NCBI RefSeq assembly: GCF_001937065.1
Contig: NZ_MOWR01000003.1
Location: 62,001 to 126,000, forward strand
Length of the DNA: 64,000 bases
DNA from: Streptococcus sp. 'caviae'
Lineage (GTDB): Bacteria > Bacillota > Bacilli > Lactobacillales > Streptococcaceae
Direction: 5' to 3'
A model generated the notes under the pieces. It was not told the origin of the DNA. It searched no databases and worked only from the letters and a program-made list of their open reading frames with translations. Positions 37,314 through 48,075 of this stretch are shown here, piece after piece (positions within the stretch are counted from its first letter, which is position 1; each line of letters starts with the position of its first letter). The position numbers and the translations under genes are program-made.

Positions 37314-39050
37314 ATGGCTTATATTTGGTCTTATTTGAAAAAGTATCCTAAATGGCTGATACTGGATATTTTAGGTGCTTTTTTATTTGTTGTGGTGAAT
37401 TTAGGGCTGCCGACAGCTTTGGCCCGAATGATTGACCAGGGAATCACACCGGCTGATAAAAAGGCTCTTTATTTTTGGGCTGCGATCATGCTTATTATTG
37501 TTTTGCTTGGTATAGCCGGGCGGATTACACTGGCCTATGCTTCGGGAAGACTGACAACAACGATGATTCGTGATATGCGAAACGATATGTATGACAAACT
37601 GCAGCAGTATTCCCACCACGAATATGAAAAAATCGGTGTCGCTTCCTTGGTGACACGTATGACCAGCGATGCCTTTGTTCTCATGCAGTTTGCTGAAATG
37701 TCGCTGCGAATGGGGATTGTGACTCCCATGATGATGGTCTCCAGTGTCGTTATGGTTCTTTTGACCAGCGCCTCATTGGCTTGGGTTGTCGTTGTTGCCA
37801 TCCCTTTTTTAATTCTGGTTGTTTATTATGTGGCGGCTAAAACACGTCCCTTGTCTGAGAAGCAGCAAAGTACACTGGATAAGGTTAATCAGTATGTGCG
37901 TGAAAATCTTACCGGTCTTAGGGTCATTCGTGCCTTTGCCCGTGAATCCTTTCAAGAGGAGCGCTTTGCGCAAAAAAACAGCACTTATGAAAACACCTCC
38001 AGCCGGCTGTTCAAGTTAACCGGTCTGACAGAAGCTCTTTTTGTGCAGATTATTATCATTATGATTGTGGCAATTGTTTACTTTTCACTGGAGCCCCTGC
38101 AAAAGTCTGAGATTAAGATTGGCGATCTTTTTGCTTTTATTGAATACAGCTTTCATGCCCTATTTTCCTTTCTGATGTTTGCCAATATTTTCACCATGTA
38201 TCCACGGATGGCTGTATCCAGCAAACGCATTCAGGAAGTGATGGCTATGCCTATTTCAATTGACCCTAATGAAGGCGGCATTGTTGACAGCCAAACGAAG
38301 GGCTATTTGGAGTTTGACAATGTCACCTTTGCTTATCCCGGGGAAACTGAAAGTCCTGTTTTGCATGATATCAGTTTTAAAGCTGGTCCGGGTGAGACTA
38401 TTGCCTTTATTGGCAGTACGGGATCCGGAAAATCATCACTGGTCAATCTGATTCCGCGATTTTATGATGTGACCTTGGGCAAAATTCTCGTTGACGGTGT
38501 CGATGTCCGTGATTATAATTTGAAAGCTCTGCGCCAGAAAATCGGTTTTATTCCGCAGCGAGCCCTGCTTTTTACCGGAACCATCGGTGAGAATCTTAAG
38601 TATGGGAAAGAAGATGCTACTCTGCCTGAATTGGATTCAGCAGCTGACGTAGCGCAGGCTAAAGAGTTCATTGAAAGCCGAAAAGAGAAATTTGATACCC
38701 ATTTGGCTGAAGGCGGCAGCAATCTATCAGGCGGTCAGAAGCAGCGCTTATCCATTGCTCGGGCTGTCGTGAAAAAGCCAGATATCTATATCTTTGATGA
38801 TTCTTTCTCAGCTCTGGATTATAAGACAGATGCTCAGCTGCGGGCACGTCTGAAAGAAATAACTGGGCAGGCTACTGTTTTGATAGTTGCCCAGCGTGTC
38901 GGAACCATTATGGATGCTGACCAGATTATCGTCTTGGATGAAGGTGAAATTGTCGGCCGAGGAACCCATGATGAACTAATGAAATCCAATGAGATATACC
39001 GCGAAATTGCTAATTCGCAGATTGATAATCATAGTTTGACAGAAGGTTAG
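37314..39050 (+). CDS. ABC exporter half-transporter A (multidrug/lipid type)
   Basis: A 578-residue protein with a six-helix exporter domain (about 1-310) and a C-terminal ATPase (Walker A FIGSTGSGKSS, signature [15 protein letters not shown]). The residue after Walker B is Asp (IFDDSFSALD), not Glu. That is the degenerate catalytic site typical of one half of heterodimeric exporters such as LmrCD/BmrCD. It pairs with the gene 8 bases downstream, whose site is canonical. Confidence 0.93.
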   Translation: MAYIWSYLKKYPKWLILDILGAFLFVVVNLGLPTALARMIDQGITPADKKALYFWAAIMLIIVLLGIAGRITLAYASGRLTTTMIRDMRNDMYDKLQQYSHHEYEKIGVASLVTRMTSDAFVLMQFAEMSLRMGIVTPMMMVSSVVMVLLTSASLAWVVVVAIPFLILVVYYVAAKTRPLSEKQQSTLDKVNQYVRENLTGLRVIRAFARESFQEERFAQKNSTYENTSSRLFKLTGLTEALFVQIIIIMIVAIVYFSLEPLQKSEIKIGDLFAFIEYSFHALFSFLMFANIFTMYPRMAVSSKRIQEVMAMPISIDPNEGGIVDSQTKGYLEFDNVTFAYPGETESPVLHDISFKAGPGETIAFIGSTGSGKSSLVNLIPRFYDVTLGKILVDGVDVRDYNLKALRQKIGFIPQRALLFTGTIGENLKYGKEDATLPELDSAADVAQAKEFIESRKEKFDTHLAEGGSNLSGGQKQRLSIARAVVKKPDIYIFDDSFSALDYKTDAQLRARLKEITGQATVLIVAQRVGTIMDADQIIVLDEGEIVGRGTHDELMKSNEIYREIANSQIDNHSLTEG

Positions 39051-39058
39051 GAGGACTC

Positions 39059-40834
39059 ATGAAACAGAAAAATGTTTTTCTTCGCTTGTGGCAGTACTTA
39101 AAAACCTATAAAAGGTCGCTTTTTCTTGCTATTTTCCTTAAAATTCTCAGCAGTGTCATGAATGTCCTCGAACCTTTTATTCTGGGGCTTGTGATGACGG
39201 AGCTGACGGCTAATCTGCTCGATATGGCCCGCGGTGTCAGCGGAGCCCGTATCAATACTGGCTATATTTTTGGAATTTTACTGCTCTATTTTTTGCGCGG
39301 CCTTCTTTACAGTATTGGTTCTTATGGATCCAACTATTTTATGACCAATGCTGTTCAGAAAAGTATCCGTGATTTACGTCAAGATTTGAGTGAAAAAATC
39401 AACAAGATTCCCGTCTCTTATTTTGACAGGCATCAATTCGGAGATATGCTGGGGCGCTTTACCAATGATGTTGAAACCGTTTCAAATGCTTTGCAGCAGA
39501 GTTTTTTGCAGATTATCAATGCTTTTTTGACGATTATTCTGGTGATTGCTATGGTGCTCAGTCTTAATCTGCCTTTGGCTATGATTGTTATTGCCTGCAT
39601 TCCTCTGACTTATTTTAGCGCCCGCTTTATTTTGAAAAAATCCCAGCCCTATTTTAAAAAGCAGGCTAATGCTCTGGGAGATATGAATAGCTTTGTTCAG
39701 GAAAATTTGACAGGTTTTAATGTCATCAAACTCTATGGTCGTGAAGACATATCTGCGGCAGATTTTCGTGATATTACGGAAAATTTGCGCAACGTCGGCT
39801 TTAAAGCAAGTTTTATCTCGGGAACCATGATGCCAGTGCTCAATGCTATTTCAGATGGGGCTTATCTGATTGTTGCAGTTGTGGGCGGTTTGCAGGTTTT
39901 GGCAGGAAAACTGACTATTGGCAATCTGCAGGCTTTTGTGCAGTATATTTGGCAGGTCAGTCAGCCAATTCAGACAATCACCCAGCTGTCAGGTGTTTTG
40001 CAGAGTGCCAAATCATCGTTGGAGCGTATTTTTGAAGTTTTGGATGAAGAAAATGAAGTCAGTCAGCCAACTGAAAAACTGGAGCATGATTTGACCGGTC
40101 AGGTCAGCTTTCGGGATGTCTCTTTCCAATACACACCTGATAAACCGCTTATCCGCCATTTTAATCTGGATGTTAAACCTGGTGAAATGGTTGCTATTGT
40201 TGGTCCGACAGGTGCCGGTAAGACAACTTTGATTAATCTTTTGATGCGTTTTTACGATGTCACCCAGGGTGCTATTGAGGTTGACGGTCATGATATCCGT
40301 CACCTGTCCCGCCAGGACTACCGTCAGCAATTTGGAATGGTTTTGCAAGATGCCTGGCTCTACGAAGGAACGATTAAGGAAAATCTGCGTTTTGGCAATT
40401 TAAAAGCCAGTGATGATGACATTATTGCAGCGGCCAAAGCAGCCAATGTCGATCATTTTATCAGAACGTTACCAGGTGGCTATAATATGGAGATGAATCA
40501 GGAATCAAATAATATTTCTCTGGGACAAAAACAGTTATTGACAATTGCCCGAGCTCTTTTAGCTGATCCTAAGATTCTTATTTTGGACGAAGCAACCTCG
40601 TCTGTTGACACACGTTTGGAGCTGCTGATTCAAAAAGCGATGGCTAAACTCATGGAGGGCCGTACCAGCTTTGTTATTGCCCACCGTCTGTCAACCATTC
40701 AGGAAGCTGATAAAATCCTTGTTTTGAAAGACGGGCAAATTATTGAGCAGGGGAACCATCAAAGCTTGCTGGCTGATAAAGGTTTCTATTATGATCTGTA
40801 TATGAGCCAGTTTAGCCAATCGGCAAAAGCTTAG
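39059..40834 (+). CDS. ABC exporter half-transporter B (canonical ATPase)
   Basis: A 591-residue partner of the preceding protein: six membrane helices, then an ATPase with Walker A VGPTGAGKTT and an intact catalytic Glu (LILDEATSSVD). The signature is degenerate (ISLGQKQLLTIARAL), as expected for the half that supplies the working Walker B in a heterodimer. A GGAGG site precedes the ATG. The substrate is unknown; family members export drugs and lipids. Confidence 0.93.
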   Translation: MKQKNVFLRLWQYLKTYKRSLFLAIFLKILSSVMNVLEPFILGLVMTELTANLLDMARGVSGARINTGYIFGILLLYFLRGLLYSIGSYGSNYFMTNAVQKSIRDLRQDLSEKINKIPVSYFDRHQFGDMLGRFTNDVETVSNALQQSFLQIINAFLTIILVIAMVLSLNLPLAMIVIACIPLTYFSARFILKKSQPYFKKQANALGDMNSFVQENLTGFNVIKLYGREDISAADFRDITENLRNVGFKASFISGTMMPVLNAISDGAYLIVAVVGGLQVLAGKLTIGNLQAFVQYIWQVSQPIQTITQLSGVLQSAKSSLERIFEVLDEENEVSQPTEKLEHDLTGQVSFRDVSFQYTPDKPLIRHFNLDVKPGEMVAIVGPTGAGKTTLINLLMRFYDVTQGAIEVDGHDIRHLSRQDYRQQFGMVLQDAWLYEGTIKENLRFGNLKASDDDIIAAAKAANVDHFIRTLPGGYNMEMNQESNNISLGQKQLLTIARALLADPKILILDEATSSVDTRLELLIQKAMAKLMEGRTSFVIAHRLSTIQEADKILVLKDGQIIEQGNHQSLLADKGFYYDLYMSQFSQSAKA

Positions 40835-40942
40835 CAGTTAAAACAGTCTGGCTGCTTGCTTAAAGGGGAAATTCAGAATCATTTCGTTGGTTCTTACAAG
40901 ATAATGTTATAAGAAAGCAAAAGCAGAATAGAAGGAGTTTTT

Positions 40943-41863
40943 ATGGCCATTGCAAGTCTGGTTTTTCAGAAATTAGTAGTGCTTTTCCTGATTATGGGAG
41001 CAGGAATGTTTCTAGCCTATAAGGATATTTTTACCAAGGATGTCACCTTTAAATTATCAAAACTGCTGACGACCTATGTTGCGCCGAGTTTGTTTGTTTC
41101 TTCCTTTATCAGTCAGGAGTTTTCTGTTAAACGGCTGAGTCTGCTCTTAATCATGATCGGTTCTGCCTTCTTTCTCCTTATCACACGGATATTTCTGGTA
41201 AAATTTCTGCTGGCTGATGATCGCAATATGGACAGGTATGCAGCCTTATTTGCCAATGTCGGCTTTATGGGAACACCCTTGGCGGAAGCCGTAGGCGGTA
41301 CTAATGCAGTCTTTTTCATCTCAGGTTTTGTTGTTGCCAATCAGATTATGCAGTGGACTTACGGTCTCTATCTCATTGCCGAAAATAAAAGTGCTATTAA
41401 TTGGCGGTCTCTTTTTATCAACCCTGCCATGATTGCAACGGTTATCGGACTCTTTTTCTTTAGCCTGCCTTATGAGTTGCCCGGAGTTATGACTGATGCT
41501 ATTGAAACGATAGCTAAATTAAACACGCCTTTATCAACTTTGGTTCTGGGCTCTTATTTCTACAAGGCTGACTTTAAGGAGATTTTTCTCTACAAGCCGG
41601 CGTATTACACAGCCTTTCTGCGCTTGTTTGTGACTTCTTTAGTCAGTATCATTCTTATCTGGCTTTTGCCGGTAGAGGCTTATGATATGAAGCTGGCACT
41701 GACAATAGCCTCCTGTTCGCCGACAGCCATGAATGCTGCCTTGCTCAGTCAGGTTTACGGCGGCGATTATGAATATGGTTCGCGCCTAGTACTCCTGACA
41801 ACGATTTTGTCACTGGTTTCCATACCGATAAATATGACAATTGCAAGTCTTTTATATCTATAA
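40943..41863 (+). CDS. AEC-family (auxin efflux carrier) transporter
   Basis: A 306-residue membrane protein with about ten helices. It has the N-terminal MGAGMFLAYKDIFTKD block and the conserved C-terminal SCSPTAMNAALLSQVYGG motif of the family. Bacterial members include malate and other organic-acid permeases. In S. mutans a similar gene precedes gtfD, matching its position here. An AGAAGGAG site precedes the ATG. Confidence 0.88.
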   Translation: MAIASLVFQKLVVLFLIMGAGMFLAYKDIFTKDVTFKLSKLLTTYVAPSLFVSSFISQEFSVKRLSLLLIMIGSAFFLLITRIFLVKFLLADDRNMDRYAALFANVGFMGTPLAEAVGGTNAVFFISGFVVANQIMQWTYGLYLIAENKSAINWRSLFINPAMIATVIGLFFFSLPYELPGVMTDAIETIAKLNTPLSTLVLGSYFYKADFKEIFLYKPAYYTAFLRLFVTSLVSIILIWLLPVEAYDMKLALTIASCSPTAMNAALLSQVYGGDYEYGSRLVLLTTILSLVSIPINMTIASLLYL

Positions 41864-42014
41864 AAATTCGGTCGCTTGACTGGGTTTTTTATTTTTTATC
41901 AACAGATTATATTCTGATTAAAAAACATTTCTAGGTTTTTGGCCTTAATCAGTTAGCAAAACAAAGAAAGAAGTTTGTAATCCGGGCGTCATCAGTTTTA
42001 TAGGATTATGAAGT

Positions 42015-42020
42015 TATAAT
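42015..42020 (+). promoter_or_regulatory. -10 box of the glucosyltransferase gene
   Basis: TATAAT 28 bases before the ATG; the -35 (TCAGTT, 41992-41997) is poor, suggesting activator or repressor control. Confidence 0.55.
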
Positions 42021-42047
42021 GTTGAACTAATAAAAGGAGGAATTTTT

Positions 42048-45000
42048 ATGGAAACGAAACTACGTTATAAAATGCGCAAAGTGAAAAAACACTGGGTGAC
42101 AATCGCCGTTGCCTCCAGCATACTTACTTTGGGCAGTGCAGGGCTGAATGTATCTGCAGCGGAGACTGAACAGGCAGCGAATAATCAGGTTGCTGTCACT
42201 CAGCAAAGTCAGAGTGAGAGCACAGCGGAGACCTCTGCAGCTGATCAGTCTGCCGCAGAAAGCGGCCAAGCACAACAGGTCACTGAACAAGAAGCACAGG
42301 TTAGCGAACAGGAAGCTCAGCAAGTTCAGGAACAAAGCAGCCAAACGGTTACTGAAACAACAGAGAATCAAGCTCAGAGCCAGAGTACCACTGTTCAGGA
42401 AAGCACTGAAGAGGCAGTGACAGCTCCGGAACATGAACAGGCAGCAAGCTCAGAGACAACAAGAGCAGCCAAAATTCAGACGTCAGGAGAACGTGTGACA
42501 GCGGCTCAGACGGCTGATCAAAATCAAACAAAAAAATTAAGTGATGCTGATTTATCAGCCATTCCAAATGTCAAAAAGATTGATGACAAGTATTATTATA
42601 TTGGCTCAGACGGTCAAGTGAAAAAGAACTTTGCCTTGACTGTCGATGGGGCAACACTGTTCTTTGATAAAGAAACAGGGGCTCTGTCGGATACGGCACA
42701 GTATCAGTTTACTCAAGGTCTGACATCTTTAAATAATGAGTATACACCGCACAACCAAATCGTTAATTTTGAGAAGGAGAGTCTTGAAACCGTTGATAAT
42801 TATGTAACAGCGGACTCTTGGTACCGTCCTAAAGACATCCTGAAAGACGGCAAGACCTGGACAGCGTCAACCGAATCGGATCTTCGTCCGCTTTTGATGT
42901 CTTGGTGGCCTGATAAGCAAACGCAGGTAGCTTATCTGAATTACATGAATGAGCAGGGACTGGGAACAGGCACTAGCTATACGGCTGACAGCAGTCAGGA
43001 AAGTCTGAACTTAGCTGCCCAAAATGTTCAGGCAAAGATTGAAGCTAAAATTTCGCAAACCCAGCAGATAGAGTGGCTGCGTGACATTATCAACAGTTTT
43101 GTGAAGACTCAGTCCAATTGGAATATTGAGACAGAATCCGATAGTTCGGCTGGTGAAAAAGACCACCTTCAGGGCGGAGCTCTTCTCTATGTCAATGATG
43201 AACGTACCCCTCATGCTGATTCTGACTACCGTTTGCTCAACCGCACACCAACCAGTCAGACAGGGGAGCAAAAGTATTTCGATGATAATTCTATGGGGGG
43301 CTATGAATTCCTCCTGGCGAATGATATTGACAATTCCAATCCTGCTGTTCAGGCAGAGCAGCTCAACTGGCTTCATTATTTAATGAACTATGGTTCTATT
43401 GTGGCCAACGACCCTGAAGCTAATTTTGACGGCGTACGGATTGATGCCGTTGACAATGTCAATGCTGACCTGCTTCAAATCGCCTCAGACTATTTCAAAG
43501 CTTACTATGGTGTGGATAAGAGCGAGAAAAACGCCCTTGATCACCTGTCTATCTTAGAAGCTTGGTCAGACAATGACCCGCAGTACAACAAAGATACTTA
43601 CGGGGCACAGCTGCCGATTGACAATAAGCTGCGTCTGTCGCTCCTCTATGCCTTGGCCCGTCCTCTTGAAAAAGATGCAACAGATAAAAGCAATGTTCGC
43701 AGCGGATTGGAATCTGTTATTACCAACAGTTTGAATGACCGTTCAGCTGAGGGCAAAAACAGCGAACGTATGGCCAACTATATCTTTATCCGAGCTCATG
43801 ACAGTGAAGTTCAGACGGTTATTGCCAAGATTATCAAAGACAATATCAATCCTAATACAGATGGTTTAACCTTTACGCTGGATGAGCTGAAGCAGGCCTT
43901 CAAGATTTATAATGAAGACATGCGTCAGGCCAATAAGAAATATACCCAGTCTAATATTCCGACAGCTTATGCCTTGATGTTATCCAACAAGGATTCCATC
44001 ACCCGTGTTTACTATGGTGATATGTATACTGACGATGGACAGTACATGGCTACTAAGTCACCGTACTACGATGCCATTGAAACCCTAATGAAAGCTCGCA
44101 TCAAGTATGCAGCCGGCGGTCAGGATATGCAGATAACCTATGTTGAGGGTGATAAGACCAATATGGATTGGGATTATACCGGCGTCTTAACATCTGTGCG
44201 CTATGGTACAGGAGCTAATGAAGCGACTGACAGCGGCAATGAAGCCACCAAGACCCAAGGAATGGCTGTCATTACCAGCAATAACCCAAGCTTGAAACTA
44301 AGGGCCGATGATAAAGTAGTTGTTAATATGGGGGCAGCCCACAAAAATCAAGAGTACCGCCCGCTCATCTTAACAACTCAGGACGGACTTGCCACCTACG
44401 CATCTGACGATGCTGCTAAATCGCTTTACCGCAAGACAAACGATAAGGGTGAATTAGTCTTTACGGCGGCTGATATTCAAGGCTATCTCAATCCGCAGGT
44501 ATCCGGTTACCTAGCTGTCTGGGTGCCAGTAGGAGCCAGTGACAGCCAAGACGTCCGCGTGGCAGCCAGCGACAAGGCCAATGCTGACGGTCAGGTTTAT
44601 AATTCTTCAAGCGCTCTGGATTCACAGTTAATCTATGAAGGTTTCTCAAACTTCCAAGATTTCGTTACCAAGGACTCTGAATACACCAATAAATTAATTG
44701 CTCAAAATGTTGATTTATTCAAATCTTGGGGTGTTACCTCCTTTGAAATGGCACCGCAGTATGTGTCATCTGAAGATGGTTCTTTCCTTGATTCAATCAT
44801 TTTAAATGGCTATGCCTTCGAAGACCGCTATGATCTTGCCATGAGCAAGAACAACAAATACGGTTCTCAGCAGGATATGATCGATGCTCTTAAAGCGCTG
44901 CACCGCAATGGTATTCAAGTCATTGCCGATTGGGTGCCGGATCAAATTTACAATCTTCCGGGCAGAGAAGTCGTAACAGCAACCCGTGTCAATAATTATG

Positions 45001-46442
45001 GTGCATACCGTCACGATTCTGAAATTAAGGATACGCTTTATCTGGCTAATACTAAGACCAAGGGTGATGACTATCAGGCTAAGTACGGCGGAGCTTTCTT
45101 AGACGAGCTGAAAGCTAAATACCCTAGCATCTTTGAACGCACTCAAATTTCGAACGGTCAAAAAATGGATCCGAGCGAAAAGATTACCCAATGGCAGGCC
45201 AAGTATTTCAACGGTACCAATATTCTGGGACGCGGTGTCGGCTATGTCCTCAAAGATGCAGCCAGCGATAAGTACTTCACTTTGGACGGTGAGGAAACCT
45301 ATCTGCCTAAACAGCTGACTAACCAAGAAGCTTTAACAGGTTTCGTTAATGATGGCAGCGGACTGACCTTCTATTCAAGCAGCGGCTATCAGGCCAAAGA
45401 CAGCTTTGTTCAGGACGCCAAAGGCAATTGGTATTATTTCGATAATAACGGCCATATGGTTTACGGTCTGCAGCATTTAAATAATGAAGTCCAGTACTTC
45501 CTGCCTAATGGCGTTCAGCTGCGCGAGGCTATTTTGGAAAATGCTGACGGTACCAAGAATTACTTTGGCCGTCTGGGCAATCGCTACAGCAATGACTATT
45601 ATTCCTTTGAGGGAGATACGAAGTGGCGTTACTTTGATGCCAACGGCGTCATGGCAGTAGGCTTGCAAACAATCAATGGCAATACGCAATACTTTGATCA
45701 GGACGGCTATCAGGTCAAGGGTGAATGGATAACCGATGCTGATGGTAAAAAACGCTATTTCGACGATGGCTCAGGCAATATGGTTGTCAATCGTTTTGCC
45801 AATGACAGCAATGGTGACTGGTATTACCTTGGAGCTGACGGAACAGCGCTGACAGGTGCTCAAACTATTGACGGTAAGTCTTACTACTTTGACCAAGACG
45901 GCAAACAAGTCAAAGGAAAGATTATCACTAATAGTGACGGCAAACTCTACTATTACCTTGCAGATTCAGGTGAGCTGGCGCATGATATTTTTGCAACAGA
46001 CAGTCAAAATAATTGGTATTACTTTGGCTCAGACGGAACAGCGGTAACGGGCAGCCAGACAATCAATGGGCAAAAACTCTATTTTGCCCAGGATGGCAAG
46101 CAAGTTAAGGGCAGCTTTGTCAATGATAATGGCAAGATCCGTTATTATCATGCAGATTCAGGCGAGCTGCAAACCAATCGTTTCGAAGCAGACCAAGATG
46201 GTAGTTGGTATTATCTGGGCTCAGACGGAACAGCAGTAACAGGCAGTCAGTACATTAATAATCAGCAGCTCTTCTTTACCAGAGAAGGTAAGCAGGTTAA
46301 AGGTGATGTTGCCTATGATGGCTGGGGGCTGATGCGCTATTACGATAAGGACAGCGGCAGCATGGTTTATAATAAAGTCCTTACCTTAGCGAATGGCAGA
46401 AGAATCTTTATCAACCGCTGGGGGATTGCACGTTATTTATAA
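42048..46442 (+). CDS. gtfD: Glucosyltransferase (glucansucrase, GtfD-like)
   Basis: Secreted GH70 enzyme that polymerises the glucosyl part of sucrose into glucan. The 1464-residue protein has a signal peptide ([19 protein letters not shown], cleavage near Ala38) and a Gln/Glu/Ser/Thr-rich variable region to about residue 165. The circularly permuted catalytic core spans about 220-1080. Catalytic residues are seen: nucleophile Asp466 ([11 protein letters not shown]), acid/base Glu504 ([11 protein letters not shown]) and transition-state Asp585 (RAHDSEV). Glucan-binding YG repeats fill about 1100-1450. Length and sequence are closest to S. mutans GtfD, which makes water-soluble glucan. An AAAGGAGG site precedes the ATG. 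The gene's terminator was the target of the IS insertion downstream. Confidence 0.95.
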   Translation: METKLRYKMRKVKKHWVTIAVASSILTLGSAGLNVSAAETEQAANNQVAVTQQSQSESTAETSAADQSAAESGQAQQVTEQEAQVSEQEAQQVQEQSSQTVTETTENQAQSQSTTVQESTEEAVTAPEHEQAASSETTRAAKIQTSGERVTAAQTADQNQTKKLSDADLSAIPNVKKIDDKYYYIGSDGQVKKNFALTVDGATLFFDKETGALSDTAQYQFTQGLTSLNNEYTPHNQIVNFEKESLETVDNYVTADSWYRPKDILKDGKTWTASTESDLRPLLMSWWPDKQTQVAYLNYMNEQGLGTGTSYTADSSQESLNLAAQNVQAKIEAKISQTQQIEWLRDIINSFVKTQSNWNIETESDSSAGEKDHLQGGALLYVNDERTPHADSDYRLLNRTPTSQTGEQKYFDDNSMGGYEFLLANDIDNSNPAVQAEQLNWLHYLMNYGSIVANDPEANFDGVRIDAVDNVNADLLQIASDYFKAYYGVDKSEKNALDHLSILEAWSDNDPQYNKDTYGAQLPIDNKLRLSLLYALARPLEKDATDKSNVRSGLESVITNSLNDRSAEGKNSERMANYIFIRAHDSEVQTVIAKIIKDNINPNTDGLTFTLDELKQAFKIYNEDMRQANKKYTQSNIPTAYALMLSNKDSITRVYYGDMYTDDGQYMATKSPYYDAIETLMKARIKYAAGGQDMQITYVEGDKTNMDWDYTGVLTSVRYGTGANEATDSGNEATKTQGMAVITSNNPSLKLRADDKVVVNMGAAHKNQEYRPLILTTQDGLATYASDDAAKSLYRKTNDKGELVFTAADIQGYLNPQVSGYLAVWVPVGASDSQDVRVAASDKANADGQVYNSSSALDSQLIYEGFSNFQDFVTKDSEYTNKLIAQNVDLFKSWGVTSFEMAPQYVSSEDGSFLDSIILNGYAFEDRYDLAMSKNNKYGSQQDMIDALKALHRNGIQVIADWVPDQIYNLPGREVVTATRVNNYGAYRHDSEIKDTLYLANTKTKGDDYQAKYGGAFLDELKAKYPSIFERTQISNGQKMDPSEKITQWQAKYFNGTNILGRGVGYVLKDAASDKYFTLDGEETYLPKQLTNQEALTGFVNDGSGLTFYSSSGYQAKDSFVQDAKGNWYYFDNNGHMVYGLQHLNNEVQYFLPNGVQLREAILENADGTKNYFGRLGNRYSNDYYSFEGDTKWRYFDANGVMAVGLQTINGNTQYFDQDGYQVKGEWITDADGKKRYFDDGSGNMVVNRFANDSNGDWYYLGADGTALTGAQTIDGKSYYFDQDGKQVKGKIITNSDGKLYYYLADSGELAHDIFATDSQNNWYYFGSDGTAVTGSQTINGQKLYFAQDGKQVKGSFVNDNGKIRYYHADSGELQTNRFEADQDGSWYYLGSDGTAVTGSQYINNQQLFFTREGKQVKGDVAYDGWGLMRYYDKDSGSMVYNKVLTLANGRRIFINRWGIARYL

Positions 46443-46455
46443 CAGATAACTAAAA

Positions 46456-46479
46456 AGACTGGAATTTTCATTCCAGTCT
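46456..46479 (+). terminator. gtf terminator hairpin, copy 1 (target duplication)
   Basis: A 24-base hairpin with stem AGACTGGAA / TTCCAGTCT around TTTTCA, preceded by AAAA. The same 24 bases recur at 48016-48039, flanking the IS. Confidence 0.88.
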
Positions 46480-48015
46480 CAGACTGAAGACAAAGCTCTT
46501 AGAATTGAATTTCTAAGAGCTTTTTGCTCTGTTTAGGAGTATACTAAAAGAAAACGGTTTGTGAGGTAAGGCCATGTTTCACAAAGAAAAGCCAGATTAT
46601 AACCGCCATCAATACGGGTTCTATACGCTTGATCAGCTTGTTCCTGAGGATCACTTTCTGCGTAAGATTGAGGCTGTGATTAATTTTGACTTCATCTATG
46701 ACTTAGTTGAGGATACTTACTCTTGTGATAATGGGCGTCCGAGTCTGGATCCTGTGATGCTTATCAAAATCCCTCTTATCCAATGTTTTTATGGTATTCG
46801 CTCTATGCGTCAGACCATCAAAGAGATTGAAGTCAATAATGCTTACCGTTGGTTTCTAGGGTTGACTTTGGACGATAAAGTGCCTCATTTCACCACCTAT
46901 GGTAAGAATTACAGTCGGCGTTTCCAAGACAAACAGGTCATTTCTGAAATTTTTAATCAGGTGCTGCATCAAGCCCTGATGGCAGGTTTGATTGACCCCA
47001 ATGAGATTTTCGTGGACGGCACTCACGTCAAAGCCGCAGCTAATAATCACAAGTATCGCAAGGAAATGGTGGAACAACAGGCTAAATTTATGAGTGACCA
47101 GCTGGAACTTGAAATTGATTTGGACAGGAAAAAGCACGCAAAAAAGTCGCTAAAGCCCGCCGCAAAAAGCGAGGCTAAAGAAAAGAAAGTCTCAACGACT
47201 GACCCGGAGAGCGGTTGGTTTCATAAAGGTGAGCATAAAGAAGTTTTTGCCTATAATGCTCAGGTTGCCTGCGACAAACATGGCTGGGCGTTAGCTTATA
47301 GTGTGGAAGCAGGGAATGTCCATGACAGCCAAGCTTTTCCTGCGCTGTTTGCCAAACTTGAGCCCTTCAGTCCTCACTTCCTTATCGCTGATCCAGGTTA
47401 TAAAACTCCTTCTATCGCTAAATTCTTGCTGGATAAAAACATCACCCCTGTTTTTCCCTACACCAGACCGAAAGGAAAGAAAGGGCTGTTACAGCCTAAG
47501 GATTTTGTTTACGATGAGTATTATGATTGTCACCTTTGCCCCGAAAATCAGACGTTAGAGTATTGTACAACGACTCGTGAGGGCTATCGCGAGTATAAGA
47601 GTAAGGCCAAGATTTGTGCCACTTGTCCTTTATTAGGGAGCTGCACAGAGAGTCAGAAGCATCAAAAAGTCGTCACGAGACATCTTTGGAAAGAGGGGAT
47701 GGAGATTTGTGAGGACATTCGCTATCAAAGAGGGATGAGGGAACGCTACCAACATCGAAAAGAAACCATTGAACGCCTCTTTGGGACAGCTAAAGAATAT
47801 CACAATCTCAGATATACGAGAGAGATTGGCAAGTCCAAAATGGAAGACAAGGTTGGGCTGATTTTAGCGTGTTTAAATCTCAAAAAACTGGTAAAAATGA
47901 TGGCAGGAAGGCCTTTTTATTTTGGACAGCTTCAGCTTTCTTATCCATTTTTCATCTCAAAGATAAGAGACACCAAAAAAGACAAACCTCCAAAAAGAAG
48001 TTTGTCTTCGGTCTG
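46480..48015 (+). mobile_element. Complete IS1182-family insertion sequence
   Basis: The element is 1536 bases. Left end CAGACTGAAGACAAA and right end TTTGTCTTCGGTCTG are inverted repeats, matching at 14 of 15 positions. It encodes one transposase and carries its own terminator hairpin just inside the left end (46494-46526). It is flanked by an exact 24-base duplication of the glucosyltransferase terminator, which shows that the insertion is recent and intact. Confidence 0.93.
46494..46526 (+). terminator. IS-borne terminator upstream of the transposase
   Basis: AGCTCTTAGAA (46494-46504) pairs perfectly with TTCTAAGAGCT (46511-46521), followed by TTTTT. It would block read-through from the neighbouring gene into the transposase, a common IS safeguard. 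Confidence 0.8.
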
Positions 48016-48016
48016 A
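46574..48016 (+). CDS. IS1182-family DDE transposase
   Basis: A 480-residue transposase with the family N-terminus (HQYGFYTLDQLVPEDHFLRK). An IS4/IS5-like catalytic core follows, with acidic residues in IFVDGTHVKAAAN, FLIADPGYKTPS and the late RKETIERLFGTAKEYHNLRY region. A cysteine-rich block (CHLCPENQTLEYC, then CATCPLLGSC) precedes the last part. It appears intact and is preceded by GTGAGG. The stop codon TGA spans the element boundary: TG is the last two bases of the right inverted repeat and A is the first base of the duplicated target. Confidence 0.95.
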   Translation: MFHKEKPDYNRHQYGFYTLDQLVPEDHFLRKIEAVINFDFIYDLVEDTYSCDNGRPSLDPVMLIKIPLIQCFYGIRSMRQTIKEIEVNNAYRWFLGLTLDDKVPHFTTYGKNYSRRFQDKQVISEIFNQVLHQALMAGLIDPNEIFVDGTHVKAAANNHKYRKEMVEQQAKFMSDQLELEIDLDRKKHAKKSLKPAAKSEAKEKKVSTTDPESGWFHKGEHKEVFAYNAQVACDKHGWALAYSVEAGNVHDSQAFPALFAKLEPFSPHFLIADPGYKTPSIAKFLLDKNITPVFPYTRPKGKKGLLQPKDFVYDEYYDCHLCPENQTLEYCTTTREGYREYKSKAKICATCPLLGSCTESQKHQKVVTRHLWKEGMEICEDIRYQRGMRERYQHRKETIERLFGTAKEYHNLRYTREIGKSKMEDKVGLILACLNLKKLVKMMAGRPFYFGQLQLSYPFFISKIRDTKKDKPPKRSLSSV

Positions 48017-48043
48017 GACTGGAATTTTCATTCCAGTCTTTTG
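48016..48043. terminator. gtf terminator hairpin, copy 2
   Basis: The second copy of the 24-base hairpin (48016-48039), followed by TTTTG. Joined to the AAAA before copy 1, the original site would have been a bidirectional terminator between the glucosyltransferase and the DUF308 gene. Confidence 0.85.
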
Positions 48044-48075
48044 TATGTTTTAATCAATTTGTTCTTGGGCATTTA

